Assembly: GCA_002412555.1 (NCBI GenBank)
Contig: DHVH01000286.1
Location: forward strand, 1 to 14,686
Origin: Marinilabiliaceae bacterium UBA5213
Lineage (GTDB): Bacteria; Bacteroidota; Bacteroidia; Bacteroidales; Marinilabiliaceae
DNA: 14,686 bases
Direction of reading: 5' to 3'
Shown here: one piece after another, positions 1 to 7,623 of the stretch
Numbering within the stretch: position 1 is the first letter of the stretch
Layout: each line of letters starts with the position of its first letter
Translations under genes and position numbers: made by a program
Notes under the pieces: model-generated
What the model was told of the DNA's origin: nothing
What the model saw: only the letters and a program-made list of their open reading frames with translations
Database searches by the model: none

Positions 1-228
1 ATCTGGGTCAGGACCAGGACCAGGGTGCCCATAGGATCCAGATGCTTCAGCGGGTTCAAGGTCAGCTTGCCATTGCTTGGACAACTGGTTCAGTTGTTCC
101 TGTGAAGCCTGGTAGGCAGGTATATTCCGAAGCACATAATCTGTATCCACGAAGGCGTATCTTTGGGCATCCATTGACATTTGCCAACCAAATAAACCCA
201 GCAGCAAAATTAAAATTGTTTTTTTCAT
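1..228 (-). CDS. OmpH/Skp-family periplasmic chaperone, N-terminal part (cut by window edge)
   Basis: The ATG at 228 (minus) opens a frame that runs off the left edge with no stop, so only 76 codons are visible. It begins MKKTILILLLGLFGWQ, a lysine-start hydrophobic signal peptide probably cleaved after Met-Asp-Ala, then QRYAFVDTDYVLRNIPAYQ and Q/E-rich helix sequence. That stretch is the hallmark start of Bacteroidota OmpH/Skp proteins: a short beta strand, then the coiled-coil tentacle that holds unfolded outer-membrane proteins in the periplasm. It lies 77 bp downstream of bamA on the same strand, the usual order in this phylum, and would supply clients to BamA. After Leu-Glu (about base 55) the frame turns Pro/Gly-rich (positions 1-54), unlike the charged helix expected, so the last ~18 residues are doubtful. 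Family call is firm; the extreme left end is not. Confidence 0.8.
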   Translation of the reverse strand, partial: MKKTILILLLGLFGWQMSMDAQRYAFVDTDYVLRNIPAYQASQEQLNQLSKQWQADLEPAEASGSYGHPGPGPDPD

Positions 229-305
229 AACCCTAATTTTAATAAAAATATCCAATAGCTGACCAATTTCAAAAATCGAACCAAAATTTTACATCAACCA
301 AGACC

Positions 306-2882
306 CTAGAAGTTCTGTCCCATTACAAAGTGGAAATTACTTCCTGCGGCACTTGGGTATCCGGGCACTTCATCGAATCCATAACCCCAATCAATGCCCA
401 TTAAACCAAACATCGGAAGGAATATTCTCACACCAACGCCGGCAGAGCGATGCAGATCAAAAGGCGAATAATCTTTAAACTCAGACCACGAGTTACCCGC
501 TTCCAAAAATAACAAACCATAAACCGTTGCTGAAGGTTGCAGGGTCAAAGGATACCTTAACTCCATGGTGAGTTTGGTGTACATATTACCATCCTGAGCT
601 GAACCGACAATTGTACCCTCATCATTGTAAACATAGCTCATCGCTGTCAGAGTATTGTTCTCATATCCTCTCAGACCAACCGTCTCGCTGCCATAGTAAC
701 TGTAGCCCGACATACCATCACCACCCAGCGTGTACTTCTCAAATGGTGATTTCAAATACCTGTTATAATAACCTAAAAAGCCACCTTCAACCTTACTCAT
801 TAACACCAGTTTATCGCCTCTATCCAATGGCTTAAACATCGCACCCTTAAAAGTCCACTTATGATACTCAATCAACTTGTATAGCTCCTGGTCATCTGTC
901 ACATTGGAGAAATCTTTACCCGAAATAAGAGAATATGGTGGAGTAGCTTCCACGCCTATAGTGAAATCAGATCCGGTACGTGTATATAAGGGTTGATCAA
1001 TAGAACGACGGGACAGCATCACTTTGAACCGAAGGTTATGGGCATAACCATTGTTCATCAGAAAATGCCATTCTTTAAGATCATAATACTGATAGCTTAG
1101 TTCATTGTAAAGGGTAAAATAATCATCCGGCCAACTAAGCCTCCTACCAAATCCAACAGAACCACCAAGTACCTTAAAGTGTCTTGAGTCATCTCCCTGA
1201 AGGGCGTATGGATCATTATAACCGGAACCATAACTGCCATAACCATAATAATTATTAGGCATGTAGCGGCTACTTACGCCTGTCTGGATAGACCGGTAAA
1301 TACTCACGCTCAAAGAGTTGGGCTTCTTGCCTCCCAACCAGGGTTCCACAAAGCTCAGGCTATACGATTGGTAATACTTGCCGTTGGTTTGCGCTCTAAG
1401 CGACAGTGTTTGTCCGTCACCTGTTGGCAAAGGACGCCAGGCCTCCTTATTGAAAAAATTGCGCATCGAAAAATTAGAGAATCGTAAACCTAAAGACCCA
1501 ACAAACATCCCAGCCCCCCAACCACCGGAGAGCTCTACCTGGTCATTGGCCTTTTCTTCAAGGTTGTATTCTAAATTTACGGTGCCTTTATCAGGATCGG
1601 GAATAGGCACCGGATTGATTTTTTCAGGATCAAAATGTCCTAACTGAGCCAATTCACGTACGGTACGAATCAAAGCTGCTTTATTGAACAACTCTCCGGG
1701 CTTGGTCCTCAACTCCCTACGAATTACATGCTCGTGGGTTTTGGTATTGCCCTTAATAATTACCCGGTCAATGGTGGCCTGGTCGCCTTCATAAATTCGC
1801 ATTTCCAGGTCAACTGTGTCATTATAAACTCTAATATCCACAGGAATTATCCGGCTAAACAGATAGCCATTATTCATGTAAAAGTTATGCACCGCATCGT
1901 CATCCATGAAAAGCCGTTTATCCAATAAGGTTTGGTTAAAAATGTCACCTTTCTGAATTCTCAGTGCATGTCCTAAATATTCTCCCGGGTAAATGCTGTT
2001 GCCTACCCAGGTAATGTCTCCAAAATAATACTGGCTCCCCTCGTCAATACCTATATGGATATCCACCGTATTATCATCATTTCGAGCAACAGAATCAGAA
2101 ACTACATAAGCATCTCTGTAGCCCTTCTCATTGTATTTTTCAATGATGGCATCCAAATCATTCCTGTACTCCTCCTCGACAAACTTTTTGGTCCGAAAGA
2201 AGTTTCTCAGTTTTTTACGCTGATTGGTCTTTTTCATGATCCGGTTCAGGCGGTTATCGGTAAACTCCTCATTACCTTGAAAACCAAGATAGTTAACTTT
2301 TACCTTTTCCTTTTTATCAACGTGAACATCCAAAATCACATGGTTCACACGTGAAGTATCGTCGCGTTGCACAATATCCACTTCTGTATTATAAAACCCC
2401 TTTTCAACAAAATGATCCTTGATAAATCGTTCCGCTCTGGTGATTAAGTAGGGGGTAACCTGACTTCCACGCATCATGGCTACCTTGTCGTTCACCGCTT
2501 CGATTTCAGACTTTTTCAATCCCAGATAATTCATTTCTGAAAGCCGTGGCCGCTCCTGAAGATAGATGTTCAAAAAGATGTTTCCTCCCTCAATTTTTGA
2601 AGCAGAAATTTTCACATCAGAAAACAAACCATACTCCCAGTATTTTTTAATAGCGGCTGTAATCTCATCGCCCGGCACAGAAATACTTTGCCCAACGCGC
2701 AGTCCGGATAAATTAGCTAATATTTTTGGATCATTGTTCAAGTCACCGGTCACCTCAATTTCGGCAATTACGTACTTTCTTGGTTTTCCTGTGTAGGATA
2801 TTTCCGGAGTAGAAGTTTGTCCCAGAAGAGTGATCACGGATATAAAAAAAAGAACAAACAGGATCGATAATCGTTGCAACAT
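306..2882 (-). CDS. bamA: Outer membrane protein assembly factor BamA
   Basis: This is the Omp85-family insertase that folds beta-barrel proteins into the outer membrane. The 858-residue protein starts with a signal peptide (about residues 1-21). Five POTRA domains follow, roughly at 36-113, 114-192, 194-284, 285-367 and 369-446, and a C-terminal beta barrel runs from about 449 to 858. The barrel carries the Omp85 loop-6 signature as LRGYE (Arg738) and ends in HFVMGQNF, a C-terminal aromatic beta-signal. Length and layout are normal for Bacteroidota BamA. A Tyr/Gly-rich stretch at about residues 540-562 is probably a surface loop. The start ATG lies 2 bp after the uppS stop, implying cotranscription, and ompH follows. 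No lipoprotein partner (BamD and others) is encoded in the window. The call is very secure. Confidence 0.97.
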   Translation of the reverse strand: MLQRLSILFVLFFISVITLLGQTSTPEISYTGKPRKYVIAEIEVTGDLNNDPKILANLSGLRVGQSISVPGDEITAAIKKYWEYGLFSDVKISASKIEGGNIFLNIYLQERPRLSEMNYLGLKKSEIEAVNDKVAMMRGSQVTPYLITRAERFIKDHFVEKGFYNTEVDIVQRDDTSRVNHVILDVHVDKKEKVKVNYLGFQGNEEFTDNRLNRIMKKTNQRKKLRNFFRTKKFVEEEYRNDLDAIIEKYNEKGYRDAYVVSDSVARNDDNTVDIHIGIDEGSQYYFGDITWVGNSIYPGEYLGHALRIQKGDIFNQTLLDKRLFMDDDAVHNFYMNNGYLFSRIIPVDIRVYNDTVDLEMRIYEGDQATIDRVIIKGNTKTHEHVIRRELRTKPGELFNKAALIRTVRELAQLGHFDPEKINPVPIPDPDKGTVNLEYNLEEKANDQVELSGGWGAGMFVGSLGLRFSNFSMRNFFNKEAWRPLPTGDGQTLSLRAQTNGKYYQSYSLSFVEPWLGGKKPNSLSVSIYRSIQTGVSSRYMPNNYYGYGSYGSGYNDPYALQGDDSRHFKVLGGSVGFGRRLSWPDDYFTLYNELSYQYYDLKEWHFLMNNGYAHNLRFKVMLSRRSIDQPLYTRTGSDFTIGVEATPPYSLISGKDFSNVTDDQELYKLIEYHKWTFKGAMFKPLDRGDKLVLMSKVEGGFLGYYNRYLKSPFEKYTLGGDGMSGYSYYGSETVGLRGYENNTLTAMSYVYNDEGTIVGSAQDGNMYTKLTMELRYPLTLQPSATVYGLLFLEAGNSWSEFKDYSPFDLHRSAGVGVRIFLPMFGLMGIDWGYGFDEVPGYPSAAGSNFHFVMGQNF

Positions 2883-2884
2883 TT

Positions 2885-3634
2885 TTATTTATTTAAAATT
2901 AACTGGTCACTGGTTTTCCCGAACCGTCTTTCACGTTTTTGAAAATCTAAAAGCGCCTCGTAAAAATGTTCCCTGCGAAAATCAGGCCATAATATGCTGG
3001 AAAAATATAATTCTGAATAAGCAATCTGCCAAAGCAGGAAATTACTAATTCTAAACTCCCCACTGGTCCTTATAAGCAACTCAGGATCAGGCATGTTTTG
3101 CGTTTCCAAATATTGGCTAAAAACCTGATCATTTATGTCTGAAACATCCAGCAGTCCTTTTTTTACGTCTGCAGCCAGTTTTTGAACCCCTTTGGTAATC
3201 TCCCATCGGGAACTGTAACTCAGGGCAAGCACAAGGGTAAGACCTGTATTGGAGGCGGTACTATTGATACAGGCAGTTAGTTTATCTTGTACTTTCTGTG
3301 GCAGGTTTTCCATGCAGCCGATAGATTGGAGCTGCACATTATTTTTCATCAGCGTTTTGGCCTCAGAAGCGATGGTGCTTACCAATAAAGACATCAGTGC
3401 ATCTACTTCATTTTTGGGTCGATTCCAATTCTCAGTAGAGAAAGCATAAAGCGTTAAAAAATCGATGCCCAGTTCAGCAGCAGCCTCCGTCACTTCCCTA
3501 ACGGCCTTAACGCCGTTTTTATGCCCAAACACACGGGCAGTCCCCCGTTGCTTGGCCCAACGTCCATTCCCATCCATTATTATTGCCACGTGGCGTGGCA
3601 ATCTTTCTGGTATCAAAAGATCCTTGACTGACAT
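2885..3634 (-). CDS. uppS: Undecaprenyl (isoprenyl) diphosphate synthase, cis-prenyltransferase
   Basis: The enzyme condenses isopentenyl diphosphates onto farnesyl diphosphate to make the C55 lipid carrier used for peptidoglycan and surface polysaccharide synthesis, in the cytosol at the inner membrane. Family motifs are clear: HVAIIMDGNGRWAKQRG (catalytic Asp21, counted from the chosen start), GHKNG, YAFSTENWNRP, and near the C-terminus LLIRTSGEFRISNF followed by LLWQIAYSELYF. I chose the ATG at 3634 (249 residues), which gives the usual short lead before the first motif. An in-frame ATG at 3673 would add 13 residues and overlap the upstream porG-like gene by 19 bases; it is possible but less likely. 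From 3634 the gene starts 20 bp after that gene's stop and ends 2 bp before bamA, so it sits inside a tight operon. Confidence 0.95.
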   Translation of the reverse strand: MSVKDLLIPERLPRHVAIIMDGNGRWAKQRGTARVFGHKNGVKAVREVTEAAAELGIDFLTLYAFSTENWNRPKNEVDALMSLLVSTIASEAKTLMKNNVQLQSIGCMENLPQKVQDKLTACINSTASNTGLTLVLALSYSSRWEITKGVQKLAADVKKGLLDVSDINDQVFSQYLETQNMPDPELLIRTSGEFRISNFLLWQIAYSELYFSSILWPDFRREHFYEALLDFQKRERRFGKTSDQLILNK

Positions 3635-3654
3635 ATCTGCCTGATTACTCGTTT

Positions 3655-4380
3655 CTAAAATCCATCGCGACACTTATCACGTCTGCTATACAAATTAAAG
3701 GTGGCATAAACACCTACTACCGAATACCAGTCATTGTTATGCGTGGAAGAAGTCTTTTGAAACCCAAGCGGATTTGAAGCATTGACAGCATTCTCATGCC
3801 CAACTACATCCAAATCATCCACAAAGGTCTTACGCAAAGTCCATTCTGCTCCCAAATTCATCCAATCGTTCACCTTCCATTTTACGCCGGCACCGAACGG
3901 CAAAGATAATACAAAAGTCGGTTTTTCATTGTGATTACCATTATCTTCTGTGTATCTTTTATAAAAAACAGAGCCAATTCCCAGCGTAAAGTAGGGTGTA
4001 AATATGGATTCCTTATTGGTGGGATGGTCAAACGAAAAGAAATTAACTTCCAATAATGCTGTTAAGTCAAGCACCTCTCTGTTGAAGTGATAGGCCTCTT
4101 CAGAGGATTCAGGCAGATAAACATTTTTTTGAGGATAAGACCCGCTCATACCGGCCAAAAGGGCACCTCCGCGAAAAGCAATTCGATCGTTTACCGAATA
4201 GCGCACAATACCTCCAAAAGCTGGTTGGATTTGATAAAATTGCTTATTGGGATTCAAATCTCCGTTATACCACGAAATACCAATATAGGGTCCTCCCTCT
4301 AATTTAACCTGTGCCAAAACGCCTGTTTCGACCAATAAAAAAGCAACAAATACTAGGAGTAACAATTTAAACTTAGGCAT
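3655..4380 (-). CDS. PorG-like outer membrane protein (DUF6089 family)
   Basis: A 241-residue exported protein of the Bacteroidota-specific DUF6089/PorG group. MPKFKLLLLVFVAFLLV begins a signal peptide ending at about VLAQ (residues 1-24). The mature part alternates short beta strands and turns, as in an 8-stranded outer-membrane barrel. Landmarks I associate with the family are SWYNGDLNP near the start, RYSVNDRIAFRGG, GAGVKWKVNDWMNLGAEW, LRKTFVDDLDVV and NDWYSVVGVYATF near the end. PorG in Porphyromonas gingivalis is a type IX secretion component, but homologues are broadly conserved, so secretion function here is inference. I chose the ATG at 4380 because it sits directly before the signal peptide; an upstream in-frame ATG at 4422 would put 14 extra residues in front. 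It is downstream of nadK (61 bp gap) and just upstream of uppS, the usual order in the phylum. Confidence 0.85.
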   Translation of the reverse strand: MPKFKLLLLVFVAFLLVETGVLAQVKLEGGPYIGISWYNGDLNPNKQFYQIQPAFGGIVRYSVNDRIAFRGGALLAGMSGSYPQKNVYLPESSEEAYHFNREVLDLTALLEVNFFSFDHPTNKESIFTPYFTLGIGSVFYKRYTEDNGNHNEKPTFVLSLPFGAGVKWKVNDWMNLGAEWTLRKTFVDDLDVVGHENAVNASNPLGFQKTSSTHNNDWYSVVGVYATFNLYSRRDKCRDGF

Positions 4381-4441
4381 TGATGTCAGATTATGAATGT
4401 ATCCTAAATGAACGGTTTCCACAACATTTTATTGTTCAATA

Positions 4442-5320
4442 CTAATTCCGCTTATCTGCACCCCACATTAATTTAGACCTAAGGGTTGAATAGAAGGTTT
4501 TACCTATGCGTTCAATAACAGGAACAGAGAAATCCGCCTTGCGCACCCTTAACTCCACCGACTCATCCAAAATACAACTTCGAGAATCCAGAGAAGCCAG
4601 AAACTTTCCGCCACGGGCTTCGATTTTCAACAACAATTCGAAATTATTGGGAACAACCAAAGGTCGAACGGTTAAATTATGTGGTGCAATAGGGTTAATA
4701 ATGAAATTCTGCGATGCCGGATGCATAATTGGTCCGCCAACACTAAGCGAGTAAGCAGTAGAACCAGTAGAGGTAGATACAATCAAACCATCGGCCCAAT
4801 AAGAATTTAAGAAATCACCATTGAGATAGGCATGGATAGTAATCATTGAGGAGCTGTCTCTTTTTTGTACTGCCAACTCATTGAGTGCAAAATCCAGGTC
4901 ACCAAAGCAGGGAATGCTGGTTTCGAGTTTCAGCAAATCCAATTCCCTCACCACATACCTGCCTTCCATGATTTCAGCAACTGCTTTGGGCAATTCCTCT
5001 TTGGCTATATCAGCCAAAAAACCAAGGCGTCCGCTATTGATACCAACTATGGGGATATGCCTGTTCCGAACCAAAGTAACCGCATCTAAAAAAGTACCAT
5101 CCCCGCCAATGCTGAAAAGCATTTCACAATCGGGTAAGCCATAATGATCAGTAAATACTTCGGCTACCTGTGGCTTTATACCCACTTCACTCACTAAAAA
5201 GTCATAAAAGGGCTTAAAAATGAATATTTCAGCCTTCACAAGCGCGAAATGCTCGAACAGGGTGATGCATCGCTCGTAAAAAACTTCGCCAAACTGCTTC
5301 CCAAAAATTGCTATGCGCAT
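4442..5320 (-). CDS. nadK: NAD kinase
   Basis: This cytosolic enzyme phosphorylates NAD+ to NADP+ and so sets the NADPH pool for biosynthesis. The 292-residue length is normal. Diagnostic motifs are IGGDGTFLDA (GGDGT at 72-76 with catalytic Asp74), GINSGRLGFLA (residues 93-103), the NE pair at 147-148 that contacts nucleotide, and ADGLIVSTSTGSTAYS (176-191), which forms the NAD site. The C-terminal half (about 130-270) is the beta-sandwich domain. The start ATG at 5320 precedes a typical first strand, RIAIFG. There is no evident Shine-Dalgarno sequence upstream, as usual in Bacteroidota. It is the third gene of the minus-strand cluster, 68 bp after the Omp85-like gene. I found no -7 promoter match in that gap, so read-through from upstream is likely. 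Confidence 0.96.
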   Translation of the reverse strand: MRIAIFGKQFGEVFYERCITLFEHFALVKAEIFIFKPFYDFLVSEVGIKPQVAEVFTDHYGLPDCEMLFSIGGDGTFLDAVTLVRNRHIPIVGINSGRLGFLADIAKEELPKAVAEIMEGRYVVRELDLLKLETSIPCFGDLDFALNELAVQKRDSSSMITIHAYLNGDFLNSYWADGLIVSTSTGSTAYSLSVGGPIMHPASQNFIINPIAPHNLTVRPLVVPNNFELLLKIEARGGKFLASLDSRSCILDESVELRVRKADFSVPVIERIGKTFYSTLRSKLMWGADKRN

Positions 5321-5388
5321 AGTTAAGTATTTATCGAGTGTAACATTGGCTCCACAATAGTCTTTAGGTTGGGCATCACTGCAAGACC

Positions 5389-6798
5389 TTATAATGAAAG
5401 ATTGAACTGAAAATGGAAGCCGTGATCGGCGAAATTATTAAAAGAATAGTTCAGACTCAAAACTTTATCATAAAAAGTGACCATATCTACACCCAAACCA
5501 TAACCCAGCAATAATGAGTTGGCCATTCGGTTACCAGGTAAACGGTTCTCATTGATCACGTATCCTGCATCGAAATGGAGTTTGAGGTAGAAAGCATAAT
5601 GAAATTGAGAAAATTGATCAATAGGTATCCAGCGAAGCGTTTTATTACGCCGGGGGATGAGTTCATAAAGCAATTTATTCTGGATTCCGCCATAGGTAGT
5701 TCCATCCACTACATAGAATTCAAAACCATTCAAAAACTCATTATAGCCCAACCCGGTGCTAAAAACATAAGGTACTTCGTCGGTATCTACAGCAGACACA
5801 AAACCTTTAGTGCTACCATAAAACCTGTTCAATATTTCTTGTTGATAGGTGGCTATGGCAGATAATTGAAAAAAGCCTTGAAAATCGGATATCACTCCAA
5901 AGCCACGACGGGAAAACCCTACGTCAACAAACTCTCCGGTTAGAGGATACACTTTGGAATTGCGGCGGTCATAAATATACTGATAACCCACCTCAAGCGT
6001 CTCACTGCGCTTTAGGCCACCCGGTAAAAAATCTGCGCGCACGGCTATCAAAGTATCGGATGCATCTATATTCTGATAGCCCACCGAAACCCTGTGATGA
6101 TGATCCAGGTTGTGGCGATAGTAATATGAAAGTTCCACACCAGAGCGGGTGAGCAGCCTGCTTCCAAGCGTTTTAAGAAAAACCTGTTTGTCATTATCCG
6201 TGGTATAGGACACCTGGTCATTCCATAGCCAGTTGATATTGACCCCCCAACCCGATTGCTGATTGAGCCCCGGGTTATGATAACTAAATATGAATTGCTT
6301 TTTATAACCGGTCACCATCCGAAGTCGGAGCGACTCCCTTCTGCCCCTGAAATTATCATGTTTAACATACAAGCCATAGTTAAAATAGGAGCCATCATTC
6401 ACACGAAGGAAATCACTAAAATTACGACCCTCCTGTTCAAAAACCGGAAAAGCCCATAAATACCACCGTTCCTTAACCGTTATCGCAAAAATTATACTTT
6501 TACTATCGGGATAGGAGAATTCTATCTCTACCAGATTGAATAACGAAGTATTGTGGAGGTTTTCTTTGGCCCGCTCTACATGTCCCATCAGGTCTTGTAT
6601 TCGAACCGATGATCCAATGGCAAAGGGCAATTCTGACAGAATGACTTTTCTGTGGGTTTTCAAATTACCCTCAATATATACATCCCTCACAATCAGCCAA
6701 GGTTCACTATTTAAGGGTTCCAATGCCTTAAGGGGAAACCCTGAACCAGCCATGAGCATCACCACCACAAAAGCGCTTGAAACAAACTTTCTCCACAT
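5389..6798 (-). CDS. Single-POTRA Omp85-family (BamA/TamA-like) outer membrane protein
   Basis: A 469-residue exported barrel protein of unknown specific role. It begins MWRKFVSSAFVVVMLMAGSG, a signal peptide probably cleaved near LKA-LEP. One POTRA-like domain follows (about residues 33-112: VRDVYIEGNLKTHRKVILSEL, then helices, then IIFAITVKER). The remainder is a predicted barrel with YDRRNSKVYPLTGEFVDVGF, the Omp85 strand pattern. BamA has five POTRAs and TamA three, so this is a minimal member. In the loop-6 signature the family Arg appears as Asn357 (FLNGFEFYVVDG). The C-terminus is FHFQFNLSL, ending in Leu rather than the common Phe. I chose the ATG at 6798, with AGGTG a few bases upstream; a GTG at 6804 is an alternative. 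It lies 22 bp after the CBS gene and upstream of nadK. It could be a translocation or assembly accessory, but nothing shows its client. Confidence 0.75.
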   Translation of the reverse strand: MWRKFVSSAFVVVMLMAGSGFPLKALEPLNSEPWLIVRDVYIEGNLKTHRKVILSELPFAIGSSVRIQDLMGHVERAKENLHNTSLFNLVEIEFSYPDSKSIIFAITVKERWYLWAFPVFEQEGRNFSDFLRVNDGSYFNYGLYVKHDNFRGRRESLRLRMVTGYKKQFIFSYHNPGLNQQSGWGVNINWLWNDQVSYTTDNDKQVFLKTLGSRLLTRSGVELSYYYRHNLDHHHRVSVGYQNIDASDTLIAVRADFLPGGLKRSETLEVGYQYIYDRRNSKVYPLTGEFVDVGFSRRGFGVISDFQGFFQLSAIATYQQEILNRFYGSTKGFVSAVDTDEVPYVFSTGLGYNEFLNGFEFYVVDGTTYGGIQNKLLYELIPRRNKTLRWIPIDQFSQFHYAFYLKLHFDAGYVINENRLPGNRMANSLLLGYGLGVDMVTFYDKVLSLNYSFNNFADHGFHFQFNLSL

Positions 6799-6820
6799 TC
6801 GCACCTGATTTAAAAATGGA

Positions 6821-7486
6821 CTATACGCTTAAATACTTGATAAGCGACTCATAATTCCTGCGAGCGGTCTCATCCATTTGCACATCGGCGCCATATTCAG
6901 CCCTAATTTTATAACCATAACGCTCAAATCCGTTAATGACCGAATGCATATCGGTGCGGTTCAGCTTAATTGTAATATATAACTGACTCCCAACCGGATC
7001 TTGCGAAGCATAAAGACTTAGTATTTTGCTGTCAGAATCTTCAACTATCCTGGCAATTTCTGACAAGGCATAATCACGCGCACCTACCTCTATCTGAATG
7101 ATACCTCCCGGGGTATGGGCGGCAATTAATTCACTAAAGCGATGCATTAAGTCATGCTGCGTAATAACCCCCAAAAATTCCTTTTCAGCATCCAAGACAG
7201 GGACAATACTCAGTTTTAATCGTGAGGCGATCTCAATCACATCATAAATATGTTGATGACTGATAACATAAGGTTTCATAAGCGACAAACGATGATTCCC
7301 GAGTGGCTCTTTGGCTGAATTTAAATCATAAATATCTGTATCTGAAATCAAACCCAAAAAAATACGATTATTGACAATAGGCAAATGGGAAACCCTAAAA
7401 GCCTCCATCCAGTTGAGTGCATCCAGCCCCGTGTCAGAAGTTTTCAAAGCGGGAATTACATCAGATATCAAATCTTTTGCCAGCAT
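6821..7486 (-). CDS. CBS-pair protein with C-terminal ACT-like domain
   Basis: A 221-residue soluble regulatory protein. Two CBS motifs are visible: about residues 1-56 (VSHLPIVNNRIFLGLISDTD) and 70-126 (LSIVPVLDAEKEFLGVITQHD). Paired CBS domains usually bind adenine nucleotides. Residues 130-205 (GGIIQIEVGARDYALSEIAR ... SQLYITIKLN) resemble an ACT domain, a small ligand-binding fold. There is no catalytic domain, signal peptide or membrane segment. The overall layout recalls AcuB-like proteins. I chose the ATG at 7486, beginning MLAKDLISDVIPAL, where the first CBS starts; an in-frame start at 7540 would add 18 unconserved-looking residues. It is the first gene of the minus-strand cluster and is divergent from pdxJ. 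Its neighbourhood with nadK suggests a nucleotide-responsive role, which is inference only; the target is unknown. Confidence 0.8.
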   Translation of the reverse strand: MLAKDLISDVIPALKTSDTGLDALNWMEAFRVSHLPIVNNRIFLGLISDTDIYDLNSAKEPLGNHRLSLMKPYVISHQHIYDVIEIASRLKLSIVPVLDAEKEFLGVITQHDLMHRFSELIAAHTPGGIIQIEVGARDYALSEIARIVEDSDSKILSLYASQDPVGSQLYITIKLNRTDMHSVINGFERYGYKIRAEYGADVQMDETARRNYESLIKYLSV

Positions 7487-7511
7487 AAAATCAGAATAAA
7501 AAAATACTTTA

Positions 7512-7519
7512 TAACTTTG
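7512..7519 (+). promoter_or_regulatory. Candidate -7 promoter box for pdxJ
   Basis: TAACTTTG matches the Bacteroidota -7 consensus TAnnTTTG exactly. It lies in the 137-bp divergent region (7487-7623) between the CBS gene and pdxJ. I see no TTTG at the usual ~19-21 bp upstream, so only half the promoter is supported. Initiation would fall near 7526, giving a leader of about 98 bases to the preferred pdxJ start. I found no equivalent match for the minus-strand CBS gene in this region. Confidence 0.5.
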
Positions 7520-7623
7520 TCGAGTGTTATTTAAGACCATCGGTAATGTACCGCTTTTCTTTAAACAATTACAATGAATATAGGTTTAATAGTTCAGTAG
7601 TGCCTACAAATAAGATACCGAAA

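Noticed and set aside
34..39. GGATCC (BamHI site) near the left edge as proof of a cloning junction
   Set aside because: A single 6-base site is expected by chance; it is not evidence by itself, although the surrounding sequence remains suspicious.
42..230. 62-residue plus-strand open frame at the left end
   Set aside because: It is antisense to the ompH signal-peptide region, whose protein pattern is clear; the plus-strand translation has no recognisable feature.
1378..1647. Plus-strand 89-residue open frame opposite bamA, and similar antisense frames throughout the minus-strand genes
   Set aside because: All overlap genes with strong family motifs and show no independent coding evidence.
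7487..7623. Minus-strand -7 promoter box for the CBS gene
   Set aside because: I looked for the reverse complement of TAnnTTTG and found only poor partial matches.
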